A stretch of 64,000 nt of DNA from Epiperipatus broadwayi. Taxonomy: Eukaryota; Onychophora; Udeonychophora; Euonychophora; Peripatidae. The stretch's first letter is position 1, and each line of letters opens with the position of its first letter. Shown piece after piece: positions 14,200 to 26,028 of this stretch. The stretch spans positions 5,400,572 to 5,464,571 of the forward strand of contig JAQFVV010006238.1 of NCBI GenBank assembly GCA_028023455.1, in the 5' to 3' direction. The notes below the pieces were generated by a model. It had not been told where the DNA came from. It was given only the letters and a program-made list of their open reading frames with translations, and did no database searches. The translations under genes and the position numbers were made by a program.

Positions 14200-15890
14200 A
14201 AACTTAAATTCTTAAATAAAAAACTAAAAGCTAAAATTAAAAAGTTGTTAAACATATATATATTCGCACAGATGCAAAACTTTAAAAGTATTTTTTTTAA
14301 TAAAATAAAGGATTTGAATGTAGTTTTTTTATAAAAAAAGGTAAAGATCTAAATATAAAATATTTTTATTAAAAAGTAACATAAATGAAAAAGATTCCTA
14401 TGTAATCTCAGTAAATGGAAATGATTGTGTTATTAATTATCGAAAAGCAAACTAGCCCTTGGGGCTTTTATTTTAAAAAGTCAGATGAAAGATATAGATA
14501 AGAGAACAAAAAATAGATGTCCAATAGAAGAAGAAAACAATGCTAGGATATTAACAAAAATTTAGAACAAGAAACCATGTTCAGTGAATGGTATATAAAA
14601 AAAAATATTCAAATTAAAACAGTTCCAGCTTGATTTTTTTGAGAATGGTGATAAGACGCACTTCTCACCCTCTCTCTTATTTCAAATAAAATGACTGTTG
14701 AATTATGAATTGTACTATTGCAGACCCTGAATCATATGGGTTCTGAAATAAAATAGTACCAGGATTGAACCAGCTAACATCACCTCCAGAACAACAGACC
14801 GGTCTTCCAATAAAAACTTTGCAGAAATTGGCACCAGGAACCAGGAGCTCTTCTACTGTAAGATATGAACTGTAAAATTTAAAAGTAATTACGAACTTTC
14901 ATCGAGATTTGACAAGCTTTTAATAATCAACTAAACCTAATTTTAAATTGAACTTTTGTCTGACTTTTAAGATTTCAAAATCAATTATTAGTGTTTAAAT
15001 TTATATGAGTTTTCTAATTTAATCATTTCCATTTTTTTATTAATTTTTATTGACTAAATTATATAAATGTTTAATTTAAGTCAGGCATAAATGGCTGCAT
15101 AGATTTGTAAAGTCATTTTAATTAATTAAGGGAGGGTTAATCTTAGGTTAGTTGTTTCATAGTTAAATTGGGTTAATCAATTGGATATATTGGTGTAATT
15201 AGTAAATGTAGCATGAGATCCACTACATGCAGGATCATATTATATGCCACACTTGGGCAAAATAAATCCCTTTTCTCACCAATTATCAGAAGCAGATGGT
15301 ATTCCCTGCTTCTTGGTTCACCCATGTAGCCTATAAAATGGGATAGTAAGATGGGAATTGCAGTCTCTTCCTATGGAGTTTTTTTTTATTTTTCTTCTTG
15401 CCAGACAGATGTACCATTCCTGTACTGGATGAAAGTCAATGTCTTCTATAACCATGCTGTTCAGATGTGCATTCCTGACAGTATAGTTGTCCATCATATT
15501 CATGCTGCATTGAATACATCAATATATCAGATAGATTGGCATTGGTTTGAATGGGAACTTTTGGCCTAAGGTTGAATAAGGGATAGAATATTTTCTTTTC
15601 ATATGCAATCTATGTAGTTTATTCATACTTGACACTCTAATAAATATTATTAAACTCATCTGTGTGGATTGTTTAAAATAAAAATTTAAATTAAAAAATT
15701 AATAACCAATCTAAAATAATAAATTTTATTCCTCAATTTTATTTATATGTGCATTAATAAATGTTTGTGTGTTAATTACGGACAGTGGCTTATTTCATTT
15801 TTTTTAAATATTAATATATTTCTTTTAATCAAGTTTTATATTAAATCTCTGCATCTCCATGAGCTAGTGGCTGACGGTCGGAATAAAATA
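14200..15890 (-). mobile_element. Old diverged copy of the 2.2 kb long terminal repeat
   Basis: Read in reverse complement this follows the terminal repeat of the 8.6-13.8 kb element. Shared landmarks are CGCACAGAT near 14265, TGGAAATGATT near 14415, GGTTAATCTTAGGTTA near 15135, TTGAATACATCAATATATCAGAT near 15513, CCTAAGGTTGAATAAGGGATAGAATATTTT near 15567 and the AGCTAGTGGCTGACGGTCGGAATAAAAT end near 15863-15890. Many substitutions and indels make it much older than the other copies. Outer limits are approximate. Small open frames inside (15318-15569) are not genes. Confidence 0.65.
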
Positions 15891-17171
15891 TATATGTACA
15901 AATTGGATACATAAAACTTCTACTTCTCCCCGACTGTTATAGTACATAGTGACCAATTTTTTTACTTCCTCTGACAACACTTGGTCCAAGCATCTCAGCA
16001 ACACTGCACCACTGTTTATTAGGCCAAATGGCATATGGTTAAATTGATATAAATAACTGTCATATCTAAAGGCAGTATATTTCCAGTCTTCAGGATAGAG
16101 TTGGATCTGCCAGTAATTGGCAATCAAATCAAAACTTGAAAATATTTTTTTCCCCCATAAATCAAGATAGGAGGGGAGATAGTACAATCTAGGATAGTTA
16201 TTTGGTTAAGTTGTCTCATGTCCAAACACAACCTGTCTGACCCATCTTTTTTTTGACAATCTCCAGCGAATTATAATATGGGGAGGAACACTTAAATTCT
16301 CCATTTATCATTTGGTTGATTTGTTCCTTCACATTATCCTGCTATTAATGTGGAACTGGGTATGACCTAGACTGGAATGGATGATCCTGATTTATCTTAA
16401 TTCTTTGCACAAATCTTTGAATTACACCTGGTATATCTGAAAAAATGTATCCATACTCTTCCAATATTTTCTGCAGTGCATGCTCTTCATCTCCTTTGTC
16501 CACATTACTTTCTCAGCTATCACTCTGTCCATTGGGTCTTCCTCAATTTTCATGACCCCAATTGAATGGTATAGGTATGGCACCAGAAATTTAATTGTTT
16601 CTCCTTCACAGGTGACTCTTTCCCTTTCATAGTCCAGGACACATTTGCATTTGTGTAGGAAATCAGATCCTAATATGGCCCCATGTATCAGGTCCTTCAT
16701 AATAAGGAATACATGTGTAAAGGTTTTCCTATTTATCCATATGTCTACCCATATCTGCTTAGGTTCTACCTTGGCCCTCTTATTATTTACTATTGTCACC
16801 TGTGTAACCTTCAGTGGAAGAGTCCATATGCCAGCTTGTTTCCTAACCAGTTTATAATATAGTGTTTATGACTTAACAGAAATTTGACTTCCCAAATCAA
16901 TGAGGGTTTCTATTTCTATTTGTTTGATTTCCATATGAATCTTTGGGCATTCTTGTTTGGCATAGTGGGGAACCCTATCTTCCCATGAGCACACCAAATT
17001 CCCAATGTGTTTCCTTTCTCTCAAGTGTATCATTCCTTCTTCCCCTGTCATATCCATTTGACATTTATCCATGAATTTTCTATTATCGATCTCCCTCATT
17101 TGCTCATCTACCTCAATTTGACTTAATATTTTATAAATTTCTTCAGCTGACCTAATACTCTTAATCCCCAC
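15864..17171 (-). pseudogene. Gypsy-type protease and reverse transcriptase relic
   Basis: The minus strand, from 17171 downward, carries a retropepsin start ETLIDLGSQISV near 16880, where the usual D-T/S-G active site reads D-L-G. After a frameshift near 16850 it continues with VTIVNNKRAK and the second protease half GAILGSDFL near 16680. A decayed stretch follows with the QINQM...SSPY..SLEIVKKK segment that starts Gypsy polymerases. A fairly clean reverse transcriptase piece comes next (16187-15900): FSSFDLIANYWQIQL (motif A Asp), YTAFRYDSYLYQFNHMPFGLINS and LDQVLSE. The Y-x-D-D site is ruined (VTMYYNS), and RNase H and integrase are lost where the old terminal repeat begins. Several stops lie between pieces. 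It is a dead copy. Confidence 0.8.
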
Positions 17172-18110
17172 TCGGTAGTTCTAAGTTCACAATTCATAAG
17201 AAATCGAGGTTTTATTTTATTTAAGACAAATATCTCTTATTGGTGAAGTCTGGTATTAGTGTCCATTTGTAGTATTAATGGGATGTGAAGCAAAGTAATA
17301 ATGACATATTCTTTCAATGGAAACGTTAATCATATTAGATTTGATCCTTTTCCTTTAACTCTATGTTATTTAGTGTAGCATCTTGGTGAGGTTCTTAGGT
17401 TTCTCATGCTGGCAGGTGGTAGGTAGAATCAGCTCCGTACTTGTAGCAGATGGTATTGCCCTTCACGTATCTGCTGTTACCCCATCATTATGAATGTTGA
17501 CATTTTATAAATTGATTCAAAATACAACATTTCTTCTGCAAATCAGTTAATTCAAAAACTTTGATGTCCTTTATAACCACAAAAGCATAGCCATCCAAAT
17601 TATAAAAAAAATATATAAATTAATATTACTCTTTCCAAAATGTCCCCTGTTCTCTCCTGCTCAGTTATTTCAATTCAATTAATTTTTTTTACTTTCTCCA
17701 AAAAAAAAAAAGAGTTTCTCAGCATTTCAATCTCTTTCTCTGGAATGCTTTTAACATTTTTTTTTCTATCATTTTTGATATTTTTGTCCACCATACATTC
17801 ATTAGAGTTTTCTCAGAATTTAAAGTAGTTAAGTATTGTAGCAAACAACCAAGAATTGCCTAAAGGCATATACAGCGAAATCTTTTTGTTACCCTCATTA
17901 AAGTAAGATATGATCCCAAAAAAATGTATATTTGAAACAATCGATAATAAAAAAAAAAATATTTGTGTACAACTGTATTTTTCAAATATTTTTTTTTAAA
18001 AATATGTTATCTCCCTTGCATATGTATATATCTCACTCCTCATACATTATATTTAAACATATTGAAGACAATTTAAATAATTATGTGTATCAAGGGTAAT
18101 TGGTAAGTGC
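17172..18110. other. Spacer, possible gag remnant at its left end
   Basis: On the minus strand 17172-17250 stays in a decayed frame next to the Gypsy protease and could be the end of gag. The rest (17250-18110) is AT-rich with poly-A/T runs and no recognisable feature. Confidence 0.4.
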
Positions 18111-18159
18111 TATTTAATTTCCTTGTGACAGGGTTTGAACCTGGGTACTCTTACAATAT

Positions 18160-20660
18160 GGATATAAAAAATGCTTTTGATCAGAATTAACATTTTAAAA
18201 TTGTTATGGGAGACTTTAATGCTAGAATTGGTAAATAAATGAAAGATGAAAATGCTGTAGGTAATTTTGGTTATGGTAATAGAAATGAGAGAGAACATAG
18301 ACTTGTGGAGTTTGCAGAAAAAGAAAAACTTTATATTAAGAATTATTTTTTTTGAGAAAAATGTTAAAAGGAAATGGACATGGAAGCATCCAACTAAAAG
18401 GACAACAGAATTACATTATATTTTGACTAACAGGAAATACATATTTCAAAATTGTAATGTTCTTAATAAATTTAACATAGGAAGTGATCATTGTTGGTAA
18501 GCTGTAAGATACATGTTAATGCAAAACTAGAGAGACAAAAATTAAGAAAAACAATATTTACAGTTGATATTCTTAATCTTCAAAAACATTCTAATGAATT
18601 TAAATTAGAGCTTACAAATTGGTTTCAAATATTAGTAGATTTTGAATATGATTCACATTTGAATAAAATTAATATGAAAAAAACTGATACACTTATAAAA
18701 ACTGCAACAAAGATAGTTGGTAGAAAAAAGCAACAAGTGACCAATGAAATTTCTACTGAGACTAGAGAATTTATGAAGAAAAGAAGGAATATGAAGATAT
18801 ACAAAAATGATTCATTAAAAAGAATTGAATATCTCGAATTTTGTAAAATGGTGCAGAAAAAAGTTGAAAATGATATAAGAGAGTATAACTGTGAATTAGC
18901 AAGGGAAGCTGTAGAAGAGAATAAAAGTCTCAAGAGTACAAAACAACATTTTGATATTGGTAGGAAATTTATATCTACAATAAGAAAAAAAGATGGAATT
19001 ATTACTAAAAAGAGAGATGACCTCATAAAATGGATAGAAGACTTCTATCAAAAATTATATAGTAATAAATAACAAGTACTTCCTATATCTATTATATCTT
19101 CCACATTAACCAGAATTTTAAATGAAGAAGTGAGACATGCAATTAAATTTATAAAGAAAGGAAAGGCTCCAGGTAATGATGGTATTATAATTGATATCTT
19201 AAAAGGAGCAGATGAAGAAATGGAATTTTTTTAGCAAAGCTATACACCAAATGTCTAAGTGATAAAAATGTGCCAGATGATTGGAAGAATGCAGTATTAA
19301 TATTTTGAAAAGGTGATAAAAAAGATATTAGAAATTACAGACCTATTAGACATTTATCAGTTTTATACAAAAGTTTTATAATTATGTTTATATACAAAAG
19401 TTTTATCAAAGTTTTACCAAGATAATTACAACTCATCTACAGAGAACATTGGATTTACACCAACGAAGAAAACAAGCTGTATTTAAAAACTGGTTTTAGT
19501 ATAGTAAATCATATCTAGGTATTGAGAGAAGTTATAGAAAGGACAAATGAATATGAGTTGCCATTATGCTTTGGATTTGTAGATTATGAAAAGGCATTTG
19601 ATTCTATAAATATTTCTTCAGTGATTAAAGCATTGGAGCAGGCTGGTATAGATCCAGGATATTGTCATATTTTAAAGAATATTGTCATATTTTAAAAAAT
19701 ATTTATAAAAATGCAACAGCAACAACTGCACCACATAATGATACTAGAAAAGTCAACATTTAGAAGGGTGTAAGACAGGGTGATTCCATATCTCCAAAAC
19801 GTTTTACAGCAGTGTGGCAAAAAGTATTTTGTGGATTAAAATGGGAAACTAAAAGAGTGAAAGTAAATGGAGACTATTTAAGTCATTTAGATTTTGCAGA
19901 TTGTGTAGTTGTTTTTGAAAATAATGCTTTAGAGCTGCAGGAAATGTTTCAGGAGTTATCAGATGAAAGTAGGACTAAAGATAAATGTTAAAAAGACTAA
20001 AGTAATTTCTAATGGATTTCCTCAAAATATATAAAAAAAGATTGATTATGATGAGTTAGAAGAAGTTGACAGTTACAAATACCTTGGTCAGATTATTAAT
20101 ATAGATGGAAACATAATGGATAAAATTAATCATAGAATTAAATTTGGTTGGAATGCTTTTGGTAGACATGATTTGATACTAAAAAAAATATACCTATAAG
20201 TTTGAAAAGGAAGGTTTTTAACAAATGTGTTTTACCAGTTCTTACTTATGAATCTCAGACTTGGACATTTAATAGAAAAGCAATATAGAGATTTCAGACC
20301 ACTCAAAGAAGTGTGAAGAGATGCATATTGAGAGTAACAAGAAATCAAAAATGCAATATATGGGTAAGAGAACAAACAGGTGTTACTGACCTCATTGAAA
20401 AAATTAAAATACAGAAGTGGAGTTGTTCTGGACATATTGCTAGAAGAGATGATAATAGATGGACAATTGAAATCTTAAATTGGATTCCAAGAGATTGTAA
20501 AAGACCCAGAAAGAGACCACATGTGAGATAGATGGATGAAATAAGAACTGTGCACAGGTGATGTGGAGAAGAGAAACTAAAGATCAGAGAAGATGGATTG
20601 AACTTGAAGAGATCTTCATCCTGCAGTGGACTGATAATGGTTGATGATGATGATGGCTTA
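18160..20660 (+). pseudogene. RTE/BovB-like LINE, 5'-truncated copy A
   Basis: Plus-strand relic of the same LINE as 21262-24480. It starts inside the endonuclease with HFKI-MGDFNARIGK (near 18195-18235) and continues through a 193-codon open piece (18491-19072), the linker between endonuclease and polymerase. The reverse transcriptase follows in fragments: KGKAPGNDGI near 19160, YRPI near 19335, a motif A FVDYEKAFDS near 19580, GVRQGDS near 19770 and a motif C remnant LDFADCVVVF near 19888, in which the second catalytic Asp reads Cys. The C-terminal LTYESQTWTFNRKA...RSVKRCILRVTRN segment and KRPRKRPHVR near 20510 are typical of BovB-type elements. The 3' end is TCATCCTGCAGTGGACTGATAATGG followed by (GAT)n near 20640. 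Numerous stops make it dead. Confidence 0.82.
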
Positions 20661-21261
20661 GTGAAAGATTGTAAAAATAATTTAAAATAGGATACTTAAA
20701 AGATATTAATCTTAATAGGTCATGTTCTCTTAACACACATTTTTTTTGCAAATCGTTTAGAATTGTAAGTAATGATTTCAAAGTAAAACTAATTTCATTA
20801 AAATACTGATGAGATAGTCAAATATATTGACATTGCAGATAAAGCTATACTAAAAAAGGTAAACTTTATTCAAATCAAAATTTTATAAATGTGCTAGTTT
20901 TATGTATTCATTCAATACTAAACTATCAATAAATTTTATAACCTTATTTAATATTTATTTTGTGGAATTTATTATTTTAAATATAAACCTGAGATGAAAA
21001 TGAAATTATTCTATAGAACCAAGAAACTAATACAGGGCTAAAATATAAATAAAACATCTATATTGTGAGAGAATGTGTCTGATTAAAGAAATATAAAATT
21101 AAGGTTGTGAATCAAATTTAAAGTCCACATACACACATGTTCCACTTACTGGTTTTATGACAATAATGATTGATGATTCTTAGATTACACTATAAAACAT
21201 CTTACTGTTTCAATATTAAAATTTAAATTATTACTAATGAGACCAAAAGTGAAAGCAGTTT
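20661..21261. other. Spacer between two tail-to-tail LINEs
   Basis: AT-rich, no gene. The two LINE 3' ends with their (GAT)n or (ATC)n tails face each other across these ~600 bases. Confidence 0.6.
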
Positions 21262-24200
21262 TATAATCATCATCATCAACCATTATCAGTCCATTGCAGG
21301 ATGAAGGTCTCTCCAAGTTCAATCCATCTTTTTCTATTTTTAGCTTATCTTTTCCACATCACCCCTGCACATTTTCTTATTTAATCCATCCATCTCACAT
21401 GTGGTCTCTTTCTGGGTCTTTTACAATCTCTTGGAATCCAATTTAAAATTTTAATTATCCATCTATTATCATATCTTCTAGCAATATGTCTAACCCAACT
21501 CCACTTTAGTCTTTTAATTTTTTCAATGAGATCAATAACACCTGTTTGTTTTCTTACCCATACATTGCATTTTCGATCTCTTCTTGTTACTCGCAACATG
21601 CATCTCTCCATACTTCTTTGAGTGGTCTGAAGTCTATGTATTGCTCTTCTATTAAGTGTCCAAGTCTCAGATCCATAAGTAAGAACTGGCAAAACACATT
21701 TATTAAAAACCTTCCTTTTCAAACACATAGGCATATTTCATTTTAGTTTCAAGTTATTTCTACCAAAAGCACCCCAACCAAGTTTAATTCTATGATTAAT
21801 TTCCTCCATTATGTTTCCGTCTGTATTAATAATCTTACCAAGATATTTGTAATTGTTAACTTCCTCTAACTCATCATAATTAATCTTTATTTGTTTATTT
21901 TGAGAAAATCTATTAATCATTACTTTAGTCTTTTTAACATTTATCTTTAGTCCTACTTTCCTGCTTTCTTCTGATACAACATTTCCTGTAGCTCTAAAGC
22001 ATTATTTGCAAAAACAACTACATCATCTGCAAAATCTAAATGACTTAAATAATCTCCATTTACTTTCACTCCTTTAACTTCCCATTTTAATCCACAAAAT
22101 ATTTCTTGCAGCACTGCTGTAAAAAGTTTTGGAAATATGGAGTTACCCTGTCTTACACCCTTTCAATGTTGATTTTCCTACTATCATTATGTAATCTAAT
22201 TGTTGCTGTTGCATTTTTATAAATATTCTTTAAAGTATGACAATATCCTGGATCTACACCTTGATGATCCAATGCTTTAATCACTGAAGAAATGTTTGTA
22301 GAATCAAATGCCTTTTCATAATCTACAAATCCTAAGCATAATGGCAACTCATATTCATTTGTCCTTTCTATAACTTCTCTCAATACCTGGATATGATCTA
22401 CTATATTAAAACCACTTTTAAATCCAGCTTGTTCTCTTTGTTGGTGGAAATCCAGTGTTTTCTGTAGATGAGTTGTAATTGTCTTAGTGAAAATTTTGTA
22501 TAAAACTGATAAAAGACTGATAGGTCTGTAATTTTTAATATCTTCTTTATCACCTTTTTTAAATATTAATATTAATACTGCATTCTTCCAATCATCTGGT
22601 ACATCTTTATCATTTAGACATTTGGTATATAACTTTGGTAAAAAAATTTCTAATTCATCACCTGCTTCTTTTAATGTATCAATTATAATTCCATCATTGC
22701 CTGGAGCCTTCCCTTTCTTCATAAATTTAATTGCATGTCTCACTTCGTCATTCAAAATTCTGGGCAATTCGGAAGATATAATAGGTATAGGAGGCACTTG
22801 TTCTTTACTACTATATAATTCTTGATAGAAGTCTTCTACACACTTCATGATGTCATCTCTCTTTTCAGTGATAATGCCATTTTTTTTTCTTATTGCAGAT
22901 ATAAATTTCCTATCAATACCAAAATGTTGTTGTAAACTCTTTAGACTTTTACTCTCTTCTACAGCTTTCCTTGCTAGTTCACAATTATACTTTCTTATAT
23001 CATTTTCAACTCTTTTTCACACCATTTTACAAAATTCGAGATATTCAATCTTTTTTAATACGTCATTGTTGTATATCCTCATATTCCTTCTTTTCTTCAT
23101 AAATTCTCTACTCTCAGTAGAAATTTCATTGGTCAAATTGCTGCTTTTTTCTACCAGCTATCTTTGTTGTAATTTTTAAAAGTGTATCAGTTACTTTCCC
23201 ATTAATGTCATTCAAATCTGAATCATGCTCAAAATCTACTAATACTTGAAACCAATTTGTAAGTTCTAATTTAAATTCATTAGAATGTTTTTGAAGATTA
23301 GGAATATCAACTGTAAATATTGTTTTTTTTTAATAATTTTTGTCTCTCTAGTTTTGCATTAACATGTATCTTACATCTTACTAATTGGTGATCACTTCCT
23401 GTGTTAAATTTATTAAGAACATTACAATCTTGAAATATGTATTTTCGGTTAGTCAAAATATAATCCAATTCTGCTGTACCTTCATTTGGATGCTTCCATG
23501 TCCATTTCTTTTTAACATTTTTTTAAAAAAAAAAATTCATAATATAAAGTTTTTCTTTTTCTACAAACTCCACAAGTCTATGTCCTCTCTTATTTCTATT
23601 ACCATAACCAAAACTACCTACAACATTTTCATCTTTCATTTGTTTACCAATTCTAGCATTAAAGTCTCCCATAATAATTTTAAAATGTTGTTTACTCTGA
23701 TCAAAAGCCTTTTGTACATCCATATAAAAATCTTCTATAACTTCATCACTATGAGAACTTGTTGAGGCATAAACCTGAATTATCTGCATTTGGTATCTGC
23801 TATTAAGTTGTAAAACTAATCTTGCCACTCTGTCTGATACACCATCAATCTCCACAATATTATTCTTCCATTTTTTATTTATAATGAATCCTACTCCACT
23901 TGTATTTCCAATATTTGTGCCTTTATAGTAGAGTATATGTCCACTTTTTAAATCAATTGTTTCTTCATCTTTTCTTCTAACTTCACGAAGTCCAATAATG
24001 TCCCATTTAATATAAGATAGTTCTTCTTCTAACTCTTGCAATCTTTTTTCACTTGAAAGTGATCTGCAGTTGTAAGTACCTAAATAAAAAGTCATCAAAT
24101 GGCAACCTGATTCAGCAATCAGGGGATTCTTAGCACCCTCCACCTTTGGCCACCAACCACTGCCTTGGTTGGTGACTTTACAGCCTTCTGGGAATAAGCG

Positions 24201-24480
24201 CCATGCTTTATTTTTGTCTGCCATGATTGTATATATTGAAAAAATATTCTTAAACTCGGAGGTAAAAAGCCAATAAACTCACAACGCTGGCTAATGCGTG
24301 TTGGTGAGCAGCCCATCCATGTTCATATATTATATGAATAATCACATGGTAATTTACAGCTGCAACGACAAGAACGTATAAAGTGGACATTAGGAATTTG
24401 CCCTGCTCGGTTCCTTTAAGGCCTCCAAGAGGAATCAAAGGGTCTCCTTTCAGTTAATAGCAAACTTTTTTCTGCAGCCA
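21262..24480 (-). pseudogene. RTE/BovB-like LINE, nearly full-length copy B
   Basis: The minus strand runs from a leader near 24480 through an intact 233-codon apurinic-type endonuclease frame (24224-23523). It has LGTYNCRSLS, WDIIGLREVRR (catalytic Glu), SGVGFII, IIQVYAST and IIMGDFNARIG (Asp/Asn). An A-run at ~23520-23535 shifts the frame before the terminal GSDHQLV. The polymerase follows: KGKAPGNDGI, YRPISLLSVLYKIF, motif A GFVDYEKAFDS within 22848-22153, then GVRQGNS, the intact motif C LDFADDVVVF near 22030, NNYKYLGKIINTDG (21920-21738) and the C-terminal LPVLTYGSETWTLNRRA to KRPRKRPHVRWMD (21734-21381). The 3' end at 21262 has an (ATC)n tail. A handful of frameshifts separate pieces that are each well preserved, so this copy is younger than A or C. 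The LTYGSETWT..HIARR..RP style is that of RTE/BovB elements. Confidence 0.85.
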
Positions 24481-24489
24481 GTTTTATAA

Positions 24490-25570
24490 TAGCCAGATAT
24501 ATATATATATATCTTTCAGGTTTACAATATTTAGAAATAAATATCTGATTGATTAAAAATTCATTTCTTCTAGTAATAGCTGAAAACAATCTTCCTGATA
24601 AAAGATGAGCACAGAGTTAATAGACGTAACTATAGTAACTTTAAAGTAGTATCAAGTGCTGTCACTAGAAAGCGATTTACTTATATTTAAACAATTGCAA
24701 TGATTTGATCTCAAAATGTTATATATAAATAACAATGTAGTTTTAATAAATATCTAAACAATTATTTTCTCTTGTCTATTAAACTTAAAAATAATGTTTA
24801 TGCCAGTAAAATTTTAATCTTTTTGATTATTAATAATTTACTATAATTTAAATATGACTTTCTGTTTAATGTCTTCAATATTCTCGCAGTGTATGCTGAT
24901 AAGCTTATACGAATATACTTTTAAAATGTGATGTTATGAAAAAAGATGATGATATTTCAGTATAAATTCGAGTTTAGTTTATCATTTCAAACATTTGTGC
25001 CAAATGAGAAAAATTAATTTATGCAGTTTATCTCAGTGCGCAAGAGTCAAATGTTTTCTGAATTTAAACTAAATCTTTTACTTCATGTGTGTGAATATTT
25101 ATTTACATGATCTCTTGTATAAAACCCCTTCTATTATAACCTGTGATATTTAATAAAATGGAAGAGCAAAGAAGTTAAGAACTAAATTTTTGAAGCAAAG
25201 CTTGACTTATCACTTATGGCGTTCAAATATTGCATGCCTTTTCAAACAATTAAATATTTAATAAAGAGTATCACATAAATATAATTTAACTTTATATTTT
25301 AGTAATTGACATCATATACAAAATAAACTGCAATATATTATATATGACATGATAATGTATGGTGAATTATCAAATATCTTTTTGGGGTTGTCAGAAAGCA
25401 ACAGTGAGAGAAGGACCCAGTCACATAAAAGAAAATAAGGAAATGAAAGTAAATGTGACACATACTATATTAATTCTAATATTCTCATGGATAAATGAAT
25501 TCAGACTATTATTTCTGGGAGCTTCATTGTAATAAAAATACATAATAGCTAAATAGTACAATAACAAAGA
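24490..25570. other. 5' flank of the DUF229 gene, no exon identified
   Basis: AT-rich with a short (AT)n at ~24500-24513. The first exon of the DUF229 gene should lie in or before this interval, but I could not identify it. No canonical TATA box stands out. Confidence 0.45.
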
Positions 25571-25582
25571 CTTTCCTCAGTG

Positions 25583-25879
25583 CTTCTTCTTTTTGAAATC
25601 ATAAGAATGTGTGTGGTGAGATTTAAAACCATTATTTTTTGTTGTTGTTGTTTGGAAAAAGCTATTGGTGCATAAAATATTTTTTAAAACTTCTCAATCA
25701 ATAGAATTTAAAAATGAGGAGAAATAAAAAAATAACAATATTGGGGAAAAGCTATTGAAGTCTAAAATATTTATTAAAAACTTTTCAACCAATAGAATTT
25801 AAAATGAGGAGAACAAAAAAAAAAAATAAAGATTTAAAATTTCACCACACACATTCATATAATTTGAAAAAGAAGAAAG
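25583..25879. mobile_element. Small inverted-repeat (MITE-like) element with an internal tandem duplication
   Basis: Ends 25583-25630 and 25831-25879 are inverted copies: CTTCTTCTTTTTGAAAT and GAATGTGTGTGGTGA on the left pair with TTCACCACACACATTC and TTTGAAAAAGAAGAAAG on the right. Inside, a ~75 bp block (GGAAAAAGCTATTGGTG... to AATTTAAAAATGAGGAGAA) is duplicated at 25656-25735 and 25743-25815. It lies about 150 bp before the splice acceptor of the DUF229 exon, so within its intron. Confidence 0.75.
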
Positions 25880-26010
25880 TACTTAGTATTATACTGAAAT
25901 GTCAGCTATTTGGTTATTATATATTTTTATTACATTGAAACTCACGGAAATATTACTATGAATATGTATGTGTATGTGTTAGAGTAAGTTATTTCAAATT
26001 GTAAAGTAAG

Positions 26011-26028
26011 TTTTTTTTTTTTTTTCAG
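26011..26028 (+). promoter_or_regulatory. 3' splice acceptor of the DUF229 exon
   Basis: A 15-T polypyrimidine tract followed by CAG (26026-26028). The coding frame stays open back to base 26029 and has no ATG before a membrane segment, so the protein must be joined here to an upstream exon. The first base of the exon completes a split codon. Confidence 0.75.

Noticed and set aside
15318-15569. Overlapping 61- and 72-codon frames on opposite strands
   Set aside because: They lie inside a diverged long terminal repeat and are not shared in phase with the younger copies.
15863-15890. Old terminal repeat taken as proof that the Gypsy relic and the 8.6-13.8 kb element are one family
   Set aside because: Adjacency follows a deletion in the polymerase, and the candidate primer site argues for the opposite polarity, so the link is not established.
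18625-19026. 133-codon minus-strand frame
   Set aside because: Antisense shadow of the LINE copy A coding sequence. The same holds for 20232-20435, 21546-21746, 22622-22825, 22847-23179 and 23385-23765 relative to copies A and B.
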